Source: Pseudomonadota bacterium (GTDB lineage Bacteria; Pseudomonadota; Alphaproteobacteria; Sphingomonadales; Sphingomonadaceae). Taken from it: a stretch of 64,000 nucleotides of DNA. The translations under genes and the position numbers were made by a program. The notes under the pieces are model-generated. The model had not been told where the DNA came from. It saw only the letters and a program-made list of their open reading frames with translations, and did no database searches. This document shows positions 8,518 through 17,743 of this stretch, piece after piece; positions within the stretch are counted from its first letter, which is position 1, and the number at the start of each line of letters is the position of its first letter. The stretch spans positions 77,900 through 141,899 of the forward strand of contig JAEWEY010000011.1 of assembly GCA_023389105.1 (NCBI GenBank), given 5' to 3'.

Positions 8518-9794
8518 GCGCTGATCTCCTTTGCGGGGGTGGCGTCCAGATTGGGGGCCTCGAAGGTCCGTGCAAGGCGCAATTCCGGGAATATTCGCGA
8601 CCAGGCAATAACGACGAGGATCGCGCCGATGCCGCCGCCGACCACCGCCACGACGGGCCCGACTAGAGCGGCGAGGAAGCCGCTTTCGGCTTCGCCCATC
8701 TCGTTTGAGGCGGATATGAACAGGGTCGACACGGCAGCGACCCGGCCGCGCATCGCGTCGGGCGTGTAAAGCTGGATCAGCGACTGGCGGACGTAGACGC
8801 TGAGCATGTCGGCAGCGCCGAGCAGCGCAAGGCAGACGAGGCTGAGCGGCATGGATCTCGACAGCCCGAAAATGATGGTCGCCCCGCCGAAGACCCCGAC
8901 GGCTGTCAGCATCTTCACCCCGACATTGTGCTTGAGCGGGCGAAAAGCGAACCACATGGCGGTGAGGGTTGCCCCTACGGCGGGCGCGGCGCGGAGATGG
9001 CCAAGCCCCTCTGGCCCCGCATGAAGGATGTCGCGGGCGAAGACGGGCAACATTGCCGTAGCACCGCCAAGCAGGACGGCGAACAGGTCAAGGCTGATGG
9101 CGCCGAGGACGAGACGGTTCTGCCGGACGTAGTGCAGCCCATCGACAACCTGCTTCCAGGGCGACCGGGTTCGGTCGATTTCCGGCCGCGCGATTACAGG
9201 TAGCAGCAACAGGCAGGCCAGCGAGATGGCGAAGAGCACCGCGCTGGCCTCATACGGGGTCTGCGGGCTGACCGCATAGAGATAGCCGCCGAGTGCCGGG
9301 CCGAGGATTGTGCCGACCTGCCACGCGATCGACGACAAGGCGATGGCTCGCGGCAAGATGTCGCGGGATACTAGGTTTGGCGCGAGTGCCCCGAGCGCCG
9401 GGCCCGCGAAGGCACGGGCCACGCCGAGCAAAGCGGCGATGGCGTATAGGAACGGCAGGCTGTTCCATTGGGCGTGCGCATGCCAAGCCAGTGCGAGGGC
9501 ACACACGAGTTCCAGCGCAACCGAACCGCGCGCAATCCAGCGGCGGTCGACACGATCCGCGGTCCAGCCGGCGATCAGGCTCAAGGCGAACAAGGGCACG
9601 AACTGCGCCACGCCGATCAACCCCAGCTGGAGCGAGGCGTCGCGAACGCTCATCTGGTGCACCGAGCGGGCAATGTCGTAGACCTGCCAGCCGATGACGA
9701 TGACCATCGCCATTTGCGCGATCGTGGCGGTGAAGCGCGCGACCCAATAGGCGCGGAAAGCGGGAATGCGCAGCGGTTCGGGGAGAAAACTCAC
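8514..9794 (-). CDS. MFS transporter, EntS/DHA3-like exporter
   Basis: This 426-residue inner-membrane protein has about 12 hydrophobic segments and the MFS signature loop (GWTADRVDRR) between helices 2 and 3. Its opening segment (LRIPAFRAYWVARFTATIA) is typical of the MFS_3/EntS group of drug or siderophore exporters. The start is a GTG with no strong ribosome site, so it is somewhat uncertain. The stop overlaps the cysK start. The substrate cannot be predicted. Confidence 0.85.
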   Translation of the reverse strand: MSFLPEPLRIPAFRAYWVARFTATIAQMAMVIVIGWQVYDIARSVHQMSVRDASLQLGLIGVAQFVPLFALSLIAGWTADRVDRRWIARGSVALELVCALALAWHAHAQWNSLPFLYAIAALLGVARAFAGPALGALAPNLVSRDILPRAIALSSIAWQVGTILGPALGGYLYAVSPQTPYEASAVLFAISLACLLLLPVIARPEIDRTRSPWKQVVDGLHYVRQNRLVLGAISLDLFAVLLGGATAMLPVFARDILHAGPEGLGHLRAAPAVGATLTAMWFAFRPLKHNVGVKMLTAVGVFGGATIIFGLSRSMPLSLVCLALLGAADMLSVYVRQSLIQLYTPDAMRGRVAAVSTLFISASNEMGEAESGFLAALVGPVVAVVGGGIGAILVVIAWSRIFPELRLARTFEAPNLDATPAKEISA

Positions 9795-9834
9795 GGGCTG
9801 CGACTAGCTAGGCAGGCCCGACGCGGCAATGCGC

Positions 9835-10971
9835 TCAGGCTCGCGACTTGGGCAGCAGCAGTATTGCCACGCCGAGCAGCGCCGAGGCGATCGAGCCCGT
9901 TAAGACGCCGAGCTTCACGCCGGCCTGTAGCTCGGGCGCTCCCGGGAAGGCGAGCAAGCCGATGAACAAGCTCATCGTGAAGCCGATGCCGCACAGGACG
10001 CTGAGGCCGTAGACCTGCCGCAGCGAAGCGCCATCAGGGCGCTTGGCCCAGCCGAGCTTGATCGCGGCCCAAGTCATGGAGAACACTCCAAGCTGCTTGC
10101 CGATGAAAAGGCCGGCGGCGATGCCGACGGGTATCTCCAGCGCTGCGTCGCGCAGGCCTTCAGCGCTGAGCGCGACTCCCGCGTTGGCGAACCCGAACAC
10201 GGGCACGATCAGGAAGCCGACCCACGGCTGCAGGAAATGCTCGAGCTTGTGGAGGGGCGAGGCATCGTGGTTCTCGCGGACCGGGATCGTCAGCGCGAGC
10301 ATGACGCCGGCCAGGGTGGCATGAACGCCCGATTCATGAATGAGGAACCACAGCACGAGGCCGAGCAGAAGATATGGCGAGAGCCGCCTCACGCCCAAGC
10401 GGTTCATGCCGTAAAGCGCGGCAATGACGACGGCGGCCATCGCCAGCCACAGCGGCTGCAGGCCGGCGGTATAGAGCAGGGCAATGATCGCCACTGCGCC
10501 CAGATCGTCGATGATTGCTAGCGCGGTGAGGAAAATTTTCAGTGACGCCGGAATGCGCGACCCGAGCAGCGAAAGAACGCCGAGCGCGAAGGCGATGTCG
10601 GTCGCGGTGGGGACCGCCCAGCCGCTGATGTTTTGCGGGTGGTGCCGGTTCAGGGTCAGATAGATCAGCGCCGGCACGACCATGCCGCCCGCGGCTGCCA
10701 GACCGGGCAGCAAGCGCTGCGGCCAGGTCGACAGCTCGCCGCCGATAAACTCACGTTTGATCTCCAGCCCGATGAGCAGGAAGAACACGGCCATCGCCGC
10801 ATCGTTGATCCAGTGGAGCGTGCTGAGTGGCCCGAGGTTGCTGTTGAGCAAGGAGAAATAAGTCGGAGCCAGGGGCGAATTGGCAATCGCCAGCGCCAAC
10901 GCCGCGGCGCCGATGAGCACCAGTCCGCTGCCGGACTCGCTCTCAAGCAGTGAATGAACGAAACGCTTCAC
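9835..10971 (-). CDS. nhaA: Na+/H+ antiporter NhaA
   Basis: This 378-residue inner-membrane antiporter exchanges Na+ or Li+ for H+. The adjacent aspartates of the ion site are in ALAIIDDLGAVAII, and the preceding TATDIAFALGVLSLLG segment is the NhaA signature. Length and helix number fit the family. A GTG start is used, with ggga just upstream. It lies upstream of the MFS-cysK pair on the same strand, with a 40-base gap, and is divergent from radA. Confidence 0.95.
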   Translation of the reverse strand: MKRFVHSLLESESGSGLVLIGAAALALAIANSPLAPTYFSLLNSNLGPLSTLHWINDAAMAVFFLLIGLEIKREFIGGELSTWPQRLLPGLAAAGGMVVPALIYLTLNRHHPQNISGWAVPTATDIAFALGVLSLLGSRIPASLKIFLTALAIIDDLGAVAIIALLYTAGLQPLWLAMAAVVIAALYGMNRLGVRRLSPYLLLGLVLWFLIHESGVHATLAGVMLALTIPVRENHDASPLHKLEHFLQPWVGFLIVPVFGFANAGVALSAEGLRDAALEIPVGIAAGLFIGKQLGVFSMTWAAIKLGWAKRPDGASLRQVYGLSVLCGIGFTMSLFIGLLAFPGAPELQAGVKLGVLTGSIASALLGVAILLLPKSRA

Positions 10972-11052
10972 GCTGTCCCGGTAATGGGGAGGCGCGCCGC
11001 GGCCAAGTAGGGCAGTTGCGGGGTGCGATTTAGCCTTTAGACCAAGGCGACG

Positions 11053-12420
11053 ATGCCCAAGCCCAAATCACGATACGTCTGCCAGGCCTGTGGGTCGGTC
11101 ACTTCCCGCTGGCAGGGCCAGTGCGCCGACTGCGCCGAGTGGAACACTTTGGTGCAGGAGAGCGCGGAAGTGTCGAGTATCTTCGCGGCCAAGCACAATC
11201 TGCAGGGCGGCGGGCGGGCGATCCCCCTAGTCGGGCTGGATACGCCGGCCGCGTTGCCGGAGCGGATGCCGAGCGGATTGGCGGAATTCGACCGGGCGAT
11301 CGGTGGCGGCATCGTGCCGGGATCGGCGATGCTGGTCGGCGGCGATCCAGGGATCGGCAAGTCGACCCTGCTGCTGCAAGTAGCGGCGAAGCTGGCGAGC
11401 GCGGGGCGGCCGGTCATCTACGTCTCGGGCGAGGAGTCGGCGGAGCAGGTGCGGCTGCGCGCGGTCCGGCTGGGGCTGGGCGGCGCGCCGGTTCGGCTGG
11501 CCGCGGCAACGTCGGTCCGGGACATCCTGACGACGGTCGGGGACGGCGAGGCGCCAGCGCTGCTGATCATCGATTCGATCCAGACCATGCATTCGGACCT
11601 GATCGAAGGTGCGCCGGGGACGGTCAGCCAGGTGCGCGCGTCGGCGCAGGAACTGGTGCGCTTCGCCAAGGAGCGCGGCGTCGCAATGGTGCTGGTGGGA
11701 CATGTCACCAAGGACGGGTCGATCGCTGGACCGCGCGTGCTCGAGCATATGGTCGACACGGTGCTGAGCTTCGAGGGCGAGCGCAGCCACCAGTATCGCA
11801 TCATGCGGGCGATCAAGAACCGTTTCGGCGGGACGGATGAGATCGGCGTGTTCGCGATGGAGGGGCAGGGGCTAACCGAGGTTCCCAACCCGTCGGCGTT
11901 GTTCCTGACGCATCGCGGCGAGCCGGTCAGTGGGACCAGCGTGTTCCCGGCGATGGAGGGCACACGACCGGTGCTGGTAGAGATCCAGGCACTGACGGTG
12001 CGGCTGGCGACAGGCGCAACACCTCGGCGCGCGGCGGTGGGTTGGGACAGCGGCCGGCTGGCGATGATCCTCGCGGTGCTGGAAGCGCGGTGCGGCCTCA
12101 GCTTCGCGACGGCCGAGGTCTATCTAAACGTGGCGGGCGGTTACCGGCTGAGCGATCCAGCGGCGGACCTAGCGGTGGCCGCGGCGCTGGTCTCTGCGAT
12201 GTCCGAGCGGCCGGTGCCGAGCGAGAGCGTGGTGCTGGGCGAGATCGCATTGTCGGGCGAGATCCGGCCGGTCGCACAGATGGGGCTGCGGCTTAAGGAA
12301 GCAGCGAAGTTGGGGTTTGAACAGGGGTGGGTGCCCAAGGGGGCCAAGGGCGCGGACGGCTTGCGGCTGAGCGAGTTCGCCAATGTGCGACAATTGGTCG
12401 ATCAGATCCTCGGACGTTAG
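11053..12420 (+). CDS. radA: DNA repair protein RadA
   Basis: This 455-residue protein is the RadA/Sms branch-migration helicase used in recombinational repair. It has the N-terminal zinc finger (CQACG with CADC), a RecA-like ATPase with Walker A GGDPGIGKST, the RadA-specific KNRFG motif, and a C-terminal Lon-protease-like domain. Its 3' end overlaps the convergent glycosyltransferase gene by four bases. Confidence 0.96.
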   Translation: MPKPKSRYVCQACGSVTSRWQGQCADCAEWNTLVQESAEVSSIFAAKHNLQGGGRAIPLVGLDTPAALPERMPSGLAEFDRAIGGGIVPGSAMLVGGDPGIGKSTLLLQVAAKLASAGRPVIYVSGEESAEQVRLRAVRLGLGGAPVRLAAATSVRDILTTVGDGEAPALLIIDSIQTMHSDLIEGAPGTVSQVRASAQELVRFAKERGVAMVLVGHVTKDGSIAGPRVLEHMVDTVLSFEGERSHQYRIMRAIKNRFGGTDEIGVFAMEGQGLTEVPNPSALFLTHRGEPVSGTSVFPAMEGTRPVLVEIQALTVRLATGATPRRAAVGWDSGRLAMILAVLEARCGLSFATAEVYLNVAGGYRLSDPAADLAVAAALVSAMSERPVPSESVVLGEIALSGEIRPVAQMGLRLKEAAKLGFEQGWVPKGAKGADGLRLSEFANVRQLVDQILGR

Positions 12421-13454
12421 CGCACCAGCTCCGATTCAATGCCGACCGTGTCGCGCACGACATAGAGTGGGCGCTGCTTGGTTTCGGTGAGGATGCGGCC
12501 GACATATTCGCCGAGGACGCCCAGCGAGATGAGCTGGATGCCGCCGAGGAACAGGACCGAAGTCATCAGCGATGCGTAACCCGGGACCGGGTTGCCGAAG
12601 ATCATCGTCTCGATCGCGAGCCAGCCGGCGAAGCCGATCGCGAACAATGCAACCAGTGCGCCGATATAGCTCCAGATACGCAGCGGCACGGTGGACGCGG
12701 ACGTGATGCCGTCGAGCGCGAGCGTCCACAGCTTCCAGTAGTTGAACTTGCTGGTGCCGGTCTCGCGCTCGGTGCGGTCATATTCGACGGCGGCCTGGCG
12801 GAAGCCGGCCCAGGCGAACAGGCCCTTCATGAAGCGGTTGCGCTCGGGCATCGCGCGGATGACGTCGACCACCTTGCGGTCCATCAAGCGGAAGTCGCCG
12901 GCATTCTCCGGGATCTTGTCCGCGGCGACCATGTTGTGCGCGCGGTAGTAGAGGCCGGCAGTCAGGCGTTTCGCAAAGCTGTCGCTCTGGCGGCAGCGGC
13001 GGACGCCGAACACCATTTCGTGACCCTCGCGCCACTTTGCGATCATCTCGGGCAGCACCTCGGGCGGGTCCTGCATGTCGACATCCATCGGAATGACGGC
13101 ATTGCCGCGGGCGTGGTCGAGCCCGGCGCTGAGCGCCGCTTCTTTGCCGAAGTTGCGCGACAGCGAAAGCGCGCGGACGCGCGGATCGTCGAGGTTGGCG
13201 GCGACGATGGCGGCCAGCGTCGCGTCGGTGCTGCCGTCGTCGACGAACAGGATTTCCCAGCCGCCACCGTTCGAGGTTTCCTCAAGGATGGCTCCGACCC
13301 GCTCGACGAAGGGCAGGATCGCCATTTCCTCGTTCTTGACGGGCACGACGACCGAGAGGAGCGGCGCGACCATGCCGCGCTTGACCAGCTGGGCACGCAG
13401 GTCACCCATCGCCGGTGACGGCGCGATCGCCAGTTTCTTCCGCTGAGCGGCCAA
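12417..13454 (-). CDS. glycosyltransferase family 2, GtrB/ArnC-like
   Basis: This is a 345-residue protein. A GT2 catalytic domain (LSVVVPVKNEE, LFVDDGSTDAT, and MDVDMQDPPE for the metal site) is followed by two C-terminal membrane helices (about residues 255-280 and 290-315). This layout is that of polyprenol-phosphate glycosyltransferases such as GtrB, ArnC and DPM1. The TTG start at 13454 is supported by an excellent aagggagga ribosome site five bases upstream, which the internal ATGs lack. It is divergent from a methyltransferase gene that may act in the same glycan pathway. The sugar is unknown. Confidence 0.9.
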   Translation of the reverse strand: MAAQRKKLAIAPSPAMGDLRAQLVKRGMVAPLLSVVVPVKNEEMAILPFVERVGAILEETSNGGGWEILFVDDGSTDATLAAIVAANLDDPRVRALSLSRNFGKEAALSAGLDHARGNAVIPMDVDMQDPPEVLPEMIAKWREGHEMVFGVRRCRQSDSFAKRLTAGLYYRAHNMVAADKIPENAGDFRLMDRKVVDVIRAMPERNRFMKGLFAWAGFRQAAVEYDRTERETGTSKFNYWKLWTLALDGITSASTVPLRIWSYIGALVALFAIGFAGWLAIETMIFGNPVPGYASLMTSVLFLGGIQLISLGVLGEYVGRILTETKQRPLYVVRDTVGIESELVR

Positions 13455-13549
13455 CTCGTCCTCCCTTGTTGCAGCGGAAGCTAGGGCGGAATGGTTTACG
13501 AGACCTTTACCTGTTGCCGCGAAAGACGGGGCGGCAACGGGGGAATTGA

Positions 13550-14281
13550 ATGGAACGCGCCGTCTTCGATCGCATGGCTGAACTGGACCAGCATCATTGG
13601 TGGTTCATCGCCCGCCGGTGCATCCTCGACAGCCTGATCAGGCGGCTCGTCCGCCCGCCGCAGGATGCGCGCATCCTGGAGGTCGGTTGCGGAACCGGGC
13701 ACAACATCCCGATGCTGAAGGCCTTCGGCACCGTGGAGGCGAGCGAGCTCGACCATTCTGCGCGGACTTTGGCGAATGCGCGGCATCCGGGAACGGTCAA
13801 GGAAGCCAAGCTGCCTGATCTGTCGATGTTCGAGCGCAATGCCTACGACCTCATCGCCTTGCTCGACGTGCTCGAGCATGTGCCGGACGACCTCGCCTCG
13901 CTGCGGGCGATTCACCGGCGGCTGAAGCCGGGCGGCGCCCTGCTGCTCACGGTGCCGGCCAACCCGTGGATGTGGAGCGCGCACGACGCGGCCCACCACC
14001 ATTTCCGGCGCTACACGAAGGCGCAGCTGGCCGACCTGTTCCTGCGGGCCGGGCTGGAAGTGCAATTGCTGAGCTACTTCAACAGCCTGCTATTCCCGCT
14101 GATCGCCACAGCCCGGGCCGTGGGCAAGATCACGCGCCGCGAGAGCGCCGACGATCAGCTGCCGAGCGGACCGGTCAACGGTGCCTTGAAGCGGGTATTC
14201 GGCGCGGAGGCGGGACTGATCGGCCGGGTGCCGATGCCGTTCGGCGTCAGCCTGGTCGCGGTGGTCCGCCGCCCGGCGTAA
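13550..14281 (+). CDS. class I SAM-dependent methyltransferase
   Basis: This is a 243-residue methyltransferase. The SAM-binding motif I is EVGCGTGHNIPML, and motif II lies around LIALLDVLEHVPDD. These two, with the following LKPGGALLLTVPA block, define the Methyltransf_11 or UbiE/COQ5 type fold. A hydrophobic C-terminal portion (SYFNSLLFPLIATARAV) suggests membrane association. The start has gggg five to eight bases upstream. It is divergent from the GT2 gene, so a role in glycan or lipid-linked sugar modification is plausible but unproven. Confidence 0.88.
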   Translation: MERAVFDRMAELDQHHWWFIARRCILDSLIRRLVRPPQDARILEVGCGTGHNIPMLKAFGTVEASELDHSARTLANARHPGTVKEAKLPDLSMFERNAYDLIALLDVLEHVPDDLASLRAIHRRLKPGGALLLTVPANPWMWSAHDAAHHHFRRYTKAQLADLFLRAGLEVQLLSYFNSLLFPLIATARAVGKITRRESADDQLPSGPVNGALKRVFGAEAGLIGRVPMPFGVSLVAVVRRPA

Positions 14282-14286
14282 GCGGA

Positions 14287-14409
14287 CTATTGATAGCCGC
14301 GTTCGTCCTTGCGCTCTTCGGCGGCCTCTTCCTGTGCCTGTTCCATCGCTTCTTCCTGTTCCGCGTCGGCGGGCTGTTGTTCGTCGTCTTCGGGCGGGCG
14401 GGTGCTCAT
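14287..14409 (-). CDS. 40-residue acidic hypothetical protein
   Basis: This very short ORF encodes a Glu/Gln/Ala-rich, strongly acidic peptide (EQEEAMEQAQEEAAEER in its centre), probably helical or disordered. Support for it being real is a perfect aggagg ribosome site seven bases before the ATG, and the ATGA overlap with the stop of the upstream membrane-protein gene. The overlap implies translational coupling. No family is recognised. Confidence 0.6.
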   Translation of the reverse strand: MSTRPPEDDEQQPADAEQEEAMEQAQEEAAEERKDERGYQ

Positions 14410-15281
14410 GCCGTGGCCTCCTGGTTCGTGGGGAGAAGTCGTCCAGTGTCGCGGTCGAGGGCGCGGGCGGTAAGGATGTCGGCAATCATCGCGACGAAGC
14501 CTAGCGCACCAGCAACCGCGCCTTTGCGGTCTGAGCCGCGCAGCGCGAGCCCAAGCGCAGTCGCATCCATGACATCGCCCGCCACACGGTTCCACATCGC
14601 CTTGGAGTCCGCGGGCTGACGCAGCGCCAGCACGCCCGCCGCAATCTCGCGAGCGCCGAAGGCCCGCAGCGTCTTGCGAGCTGTGTCACTGCCTTCGAGG
14701 CCAAGCCAGCGGGCAATCGGCCGTGCCGCGGCGATCTCGACTAGTCCGAGCCCGATGCTGAAATAGCCCAGACCTTTGCTGGTGCGCTTGGCGCCAACCG
14801 CGCCGGTTTCCTTGTCCTCTGCCATCCCAAATCCTTTCGGGGGAGAAACCCGCGTGGCGGAGGGCGCGTTCCTAATGCTGTTGCGGTTATTCCTCCGTCC
14901 GCCCCGTTCCCTCGCGTTGCCAGGATAGCGATGGGCGAGATCGAACTGCGGAAGCCATGGCTCGCGGCGAGTGGTCCAGCACTCGTAAGTTGGCGTGAAG
15001 CGGCCGGGTTCGTCGAGCGTTCCGGGATGCACTTCCACCTCGTCGCCGAAGTGATTGAACACAGACCCGCCGCAAGCCGGACAGAAGTGGCGGCCCTCAA
15101 AAGCGCGCGTTTCGCCGGTGATGGTCACCGCATTCGCAGGAAACATCGCGGCGGCGAAGAAATTGGCGCCATGATGCTTTCGGCAATCAAGACAGTGGCA
15201 CAGGCCGACCCGGTAGGGATCGCCCGCGGCGACCACACGAACGCTGCCGCAAAGGCAGCCACCAGTTACCTGAGCCGCCAC
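14406..15281 (-). CDS. GFA-domain protein joined in frame to a small membrane protein
   Basis: This is a single 291-codon open frame with two unrelated parts. Residues 1 to about 125 are a GFA (glutathione-dependent formaldehyde-activating enzyme-like) zinc domain with CLC, CHCLDC and CPACG. Residues 153-291 form a hydrophobic helical protein starting MAEDKETG (GLGYFSIGLGLVEIAAARPIARWLG), without recognised function. A normal GFA protein would stop after the first part; here an arginine/asparagine-rich, low-quality linker (about residues 128-150) runs straight into the second. The second part has its own start and ribosome site, so it may be translated independently. Either a real fusion or loss of the GFA stop codon explains this. 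Confidence 0.65.
   Translation of the reverse strand: MAAQVTGGCLCGSVRVVAAGDPYRVGLCHCLDCRKHHGANFFAAAMFPANAVTITGETRAFEGRHFCPACGGSVFNHFGDEVEVHPGTLDEPGRFTPTYECWTTRREPWLPQFDLAHRYPGNARERGGRRNNRNSIRNAPSATRVSPPKGFGMAEDKETGAVGAKRTSKGLGYFSIGLGLVEIAAARPIARWLGLEGSDTARKTLRAFGAREIAAGVLALRQPADSKAMWNRVAGDVMDATALGLALRGSDRKGAVAGALGFVAMIADILTARALDRDTGRLLPTNQEATA
14823..14837 (-). promoter_or_regulatory. internal ribosome site and ATG for the membrane protein half
   Basis: On the minus strand aaagga (14832-14837) sits six bases before an in-frame ATG (14823-14825). This would give a 139-residue membrane protein independent of the GFA domain. Confidence 0.5.
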
Positions 15282-15293
15282 GGTGACGGTCCG

Positions 15294-16487
15294 CTAGAGC
15301 AGCTCCACCGCCACCGCCGTGGCTTCGCCGCCACCGATGCAGAGGCTCGCTACGCCGCGCTTCAGGTCCTTGCCCTTCAGTGCGTTGATCAGCGTCACGA
15401 GGATGCGCGTGCCGCTGGCGCCGATCGGGTGACCGAGCGCGGTCGCGCCGCCGTGAACGTTGATCTTGTCGTGGCTGATCCCGAGGTCCTTCATCGCGAA
15501 CATCGCGACGCAGGCGAACGCCTCGTTCACTTCCCACAGGTCGACGTCGGTGGCCTTCCAGCCGGCCTTATCGAGCACCTTGTTGATCGCGCCGATCGGG
15601 GCGACGGTGAATTGCGCCGGCTCCTGCGCATGCGCCGCCGTGGCGACGATGCGCGCGACGGGCTTGAGGCCCTTTTCGTTGGCCTTGGACTCGCTGGTCA
15701 GGACGACGGCCGCGGCGCCGTCCGAAATCGACGATGAGGTCGCCGCCGTTATCGTGCCTTCCTTGGCGAAGGCGGGCTTCAGCTGCGGGATCTTGTCCGG
15801 ACGGCCGCGGCCCGGCGCTTCGTCGGTGTCGACCTGCGTATCGCCGGCGCGGCCCTTGATCGTGACCGGCACGATCTCGTCCTTGAAGCCGCCATTGTCG
15901 ATGGCGTCCTTGGCGCGGCGAAGGCTCTCGATCGCGTAATCGTCCATCTGCTCGCGGGTCAGCTGATATTCGTCGGCGGTGCACTGGGCGAAGCTGCCCA
16001 TCGCGCGGCCTTCCTCATAGGCGTCTTCGAGGCCGTCGAGGAACATGTGGTCATAGGCGGTGTCGTGGCCGATCCGCGCGCCCGAGCGATGCTTCTTGAG
16101 CAGGTACGGCGCGTTGGTCATCGATTCCATGCCGCCCGCGACGATCACGTCGGCATTGCCCGTGCGGATCGCTTCGTCCCCCATGATCACCGTCTGCATA
16201 CCGGAGCCGCAAACCTTGTTCACCGTCGTCGCCTGGACCGACTTCGGCAGGCCCGCCTTCAAGGCCGCCTGGCGCGCCGGGGCCTGGCCGAGGCCGGCGG
16301 GCAGCACGCAGCCCATGTAGATGCGGTCGATGTCGTCACCCGAGACGCCTGCGCGCTCGACCGCCGCCTTCACCGCCGTCGCGCCCAGCTCCGTCGCCGA
16401 CACGCCGGCCAGCGAGCCTTGCATCGCGCCCATCGGGGTGCGGGCGATGGAAAGAATGACGGTGGGATCGGACGGGTTAGTGGCCAT
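15294..16487 (-). CDS. acetyl-CoA C-acetyltransferase (thiolase)
   Basis: This 397-residue thiolase interconverts acetoacetyl-CoA and two acetyl-CoA. The acyl-accepting cysteine is in NKVCGSGMQ, the histidine motif is GGATALGHPIGASG, and the second cysteine motif is LCIGGGEA. Size and motifs fit the biosynthetic/degradative type II enzymes (AtoB/PhaA-like). It is divergent from the isovaleryl-CoA dehydrogenase gene, 104 bases apart. In this context it could finish leucine degradation by cleaving acetoacetyl-CoA. Confidence 0.92.
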   Translation of the reverse strand: MATNPSDPTVILSIARTPMGAMQGSLAGVSATELGATAVKAAVERAGVSGDDIDRIYMGCVLPAGLGQAPARQAALKAGLPKSVQATTVNKVCGSGMQTVIMGDEAIRTGNADVIVAGGMESMTNAPYLLKKHRSGARIGHDTAYDHMFLDGLEDAYEEGRAMGSFAQCTADEYQLTREQMDDYAIESLRRAKDAIDNGGFKDEIVPVTIKGRAGDTQVDTDEAPGRGRPDKIPQLKPAFAKEGTITAATSSSISDGAAAVVLTSESKANEKGLKPVARIVATAAHAQEPAQFTVAPIGAINKVLDKAGWKATDVDLWEVNEAFACVAMFAMKDLGISHDKINVHGGATALGHPIGASGTRILVTLINALKGKDLKRGVASLCIGGGEATAVAVELL

Positions 16488-16591
16488 GTGCAGAGCTCCG
16501 GAGTCGATTTGTTGCAGTGCACATAGGACCGTGGACGCGGTTGTTCAAACACGGCGCGCTCTGCTAGCGGCGCGGGCAGGAGAGACGAATA

Positions 16592-17743
16592 ATGACCGAT
16601 GCGACGCTCGATTTCGACCTTGGTGAGATGGCCGACACGATCCGCGAGACGACGCGGCGATTCACCAAGGACAAGATCGAGCCAATCGCCGCCGAGATCG
16701 ACGCGACCGACGAATTCCCGCGCCAGTTGTGGCCGCAGATGGGCGCGCTCGGCTTGCACGGAATCACGGTCGAGGAAGAGGACGGCGGTCTTGGCCTCGG
16801 CTATCTCGAGCATGTGGTTGCGCAGGAAGAAGTGGCGCGCGGTTCGGCGTCGGTCGGCCTCAGCTACGGTGCGCATTCCAACCTCTGCGTCAACCAGATC
16901 CGCCGCTGGGCGAACCCCGAGCAGAAGCAGAAGTATCTGCCCAAGCTGATTAGCGGCGAGCATGTCGGCGCGTTGGCGATGAGCGAGGCCGGAGCAGGCA
17001 GTGATGTCGTCAGCATGAAGCTGAAGGCGGACAAAAGCGGCAACGGCTACCGGCTCAACGGCACCAAGTTCTGGATCACCAACGGATCCGAGGCGGACAC
17101 GCTGGTTGTCTACGCGAAGACCGGCGAGGGGAGCCGCGGCATCACTGCGTTCATGATCGAAAAGGGGATGGACGGCTTCTCGATCGGCCAGAAGGTCGAC
17201 AAGCTCGGCATTCGCGGGTCGCCGACCGCGGAGCTGGTGTTCGACGACTGCTTCGTGCCGCCCGAGAACATCCTCGGCGAGGAGAACAAGGGCGTCGAGG
17301 TGCTGATGAGCGGCCTCGATTATGAGCGCACGGTGCTTGCGGGCTTGCAACTCGGGATCATGCAGGCATGCCTGGACGTGGTCCTGCCCTACGTCCGCGA
17401 GCGCAAGCAGTTCGGCAAGCCGATCGGCAGCTTCCAGCTGATGCAGGCCAAGATCGCCGACATGTATGTCGCGCTGAATTCGGCGCGCGCTTACGTCTAC
17501 CAGGTCGCGCGGGCCTGCGACGCGGGCAAGACCACGCGCTACGACGCGGCGGGCGCGATCCTGCTGGCGTCCGAGAATGCGGTGAAGGTGGCCAATGAAG
17601 CGGTGCAGGCGCTGGGCGGCGCTGGGTATACAAAGGACTGGCCGGTGGAGCGTTACTACCGCGACGCCAAGCTGCTCGACATCGGCGCGGGCACGAATGA
17701 GATTCGCCGGATGCTGATTGGGCGCGAGGTTATTGGCGCTTAG
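16592..17743 (+). CDS. ivd: isovaleryl-CoA dehydrogenase
   Basis: This 383-residue FAD enzyme oxidises isovaleryl-CoA to 3-methylcrotonyl-CoA in leucine catabolism. The decisive point is the glutamate in SGLDYERTVLAG. This is the position of the catalytic base in isovaleryl-CoA dehydrogenases; most acyl-CoA dehydrogenases carry it in the YEGT region instead, where this protein reads IGAGTNEI. The start has an aggagag site. Both methylcrotonyl-CoA carboxylase subunits are encoded 2.5-6.5 kb downstream on the same strand, which agrees with the assignment. The enoyl-CoA hydratase and HMG-CoA lyase of the pathway are not in the window. Confidence 0.9.
   Translation: MTDATLDFDLGEMADTIRETTRRFTKDKIEPIAAEIDATDEFPRQLWPQMGALGLHGITVEEEDGGLGLGYLEHVVAQEEVARGSASVGLSYGAHSNLCVNQIRRWANPEQKQKYLPKLISGEHVGALAMSEAGAGSDVVSMKLKADKSGNGYRLNGTKFWITNGSEADTLVVYAKTGEGSRGITAFMIEKGMDGFSIGQKVDKLGIRGSPTAELVFDDCFVPPENILGEENKGVEVLMSGLDYERTVLAGLQLGIMQACLDVVLPYVRERKQFGKPIGSFQLMQAKIADMYVALNSARAYVYQVARACDAGKTTRYDAAGAILLASENAVKVANEAVQALGGAGYTKDWPVERYYRDAKLLDIGAGTNEIRRMLIGREVIGA

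Noticed and set aside
8518..8955. A longer N-terminus for cysteine synthase
   Set aside because: The extra residues are Arg-rich and lie inside the MFS gene. The ATG at 8517 has a perfect ribosome site and begins the conserved CysK start.
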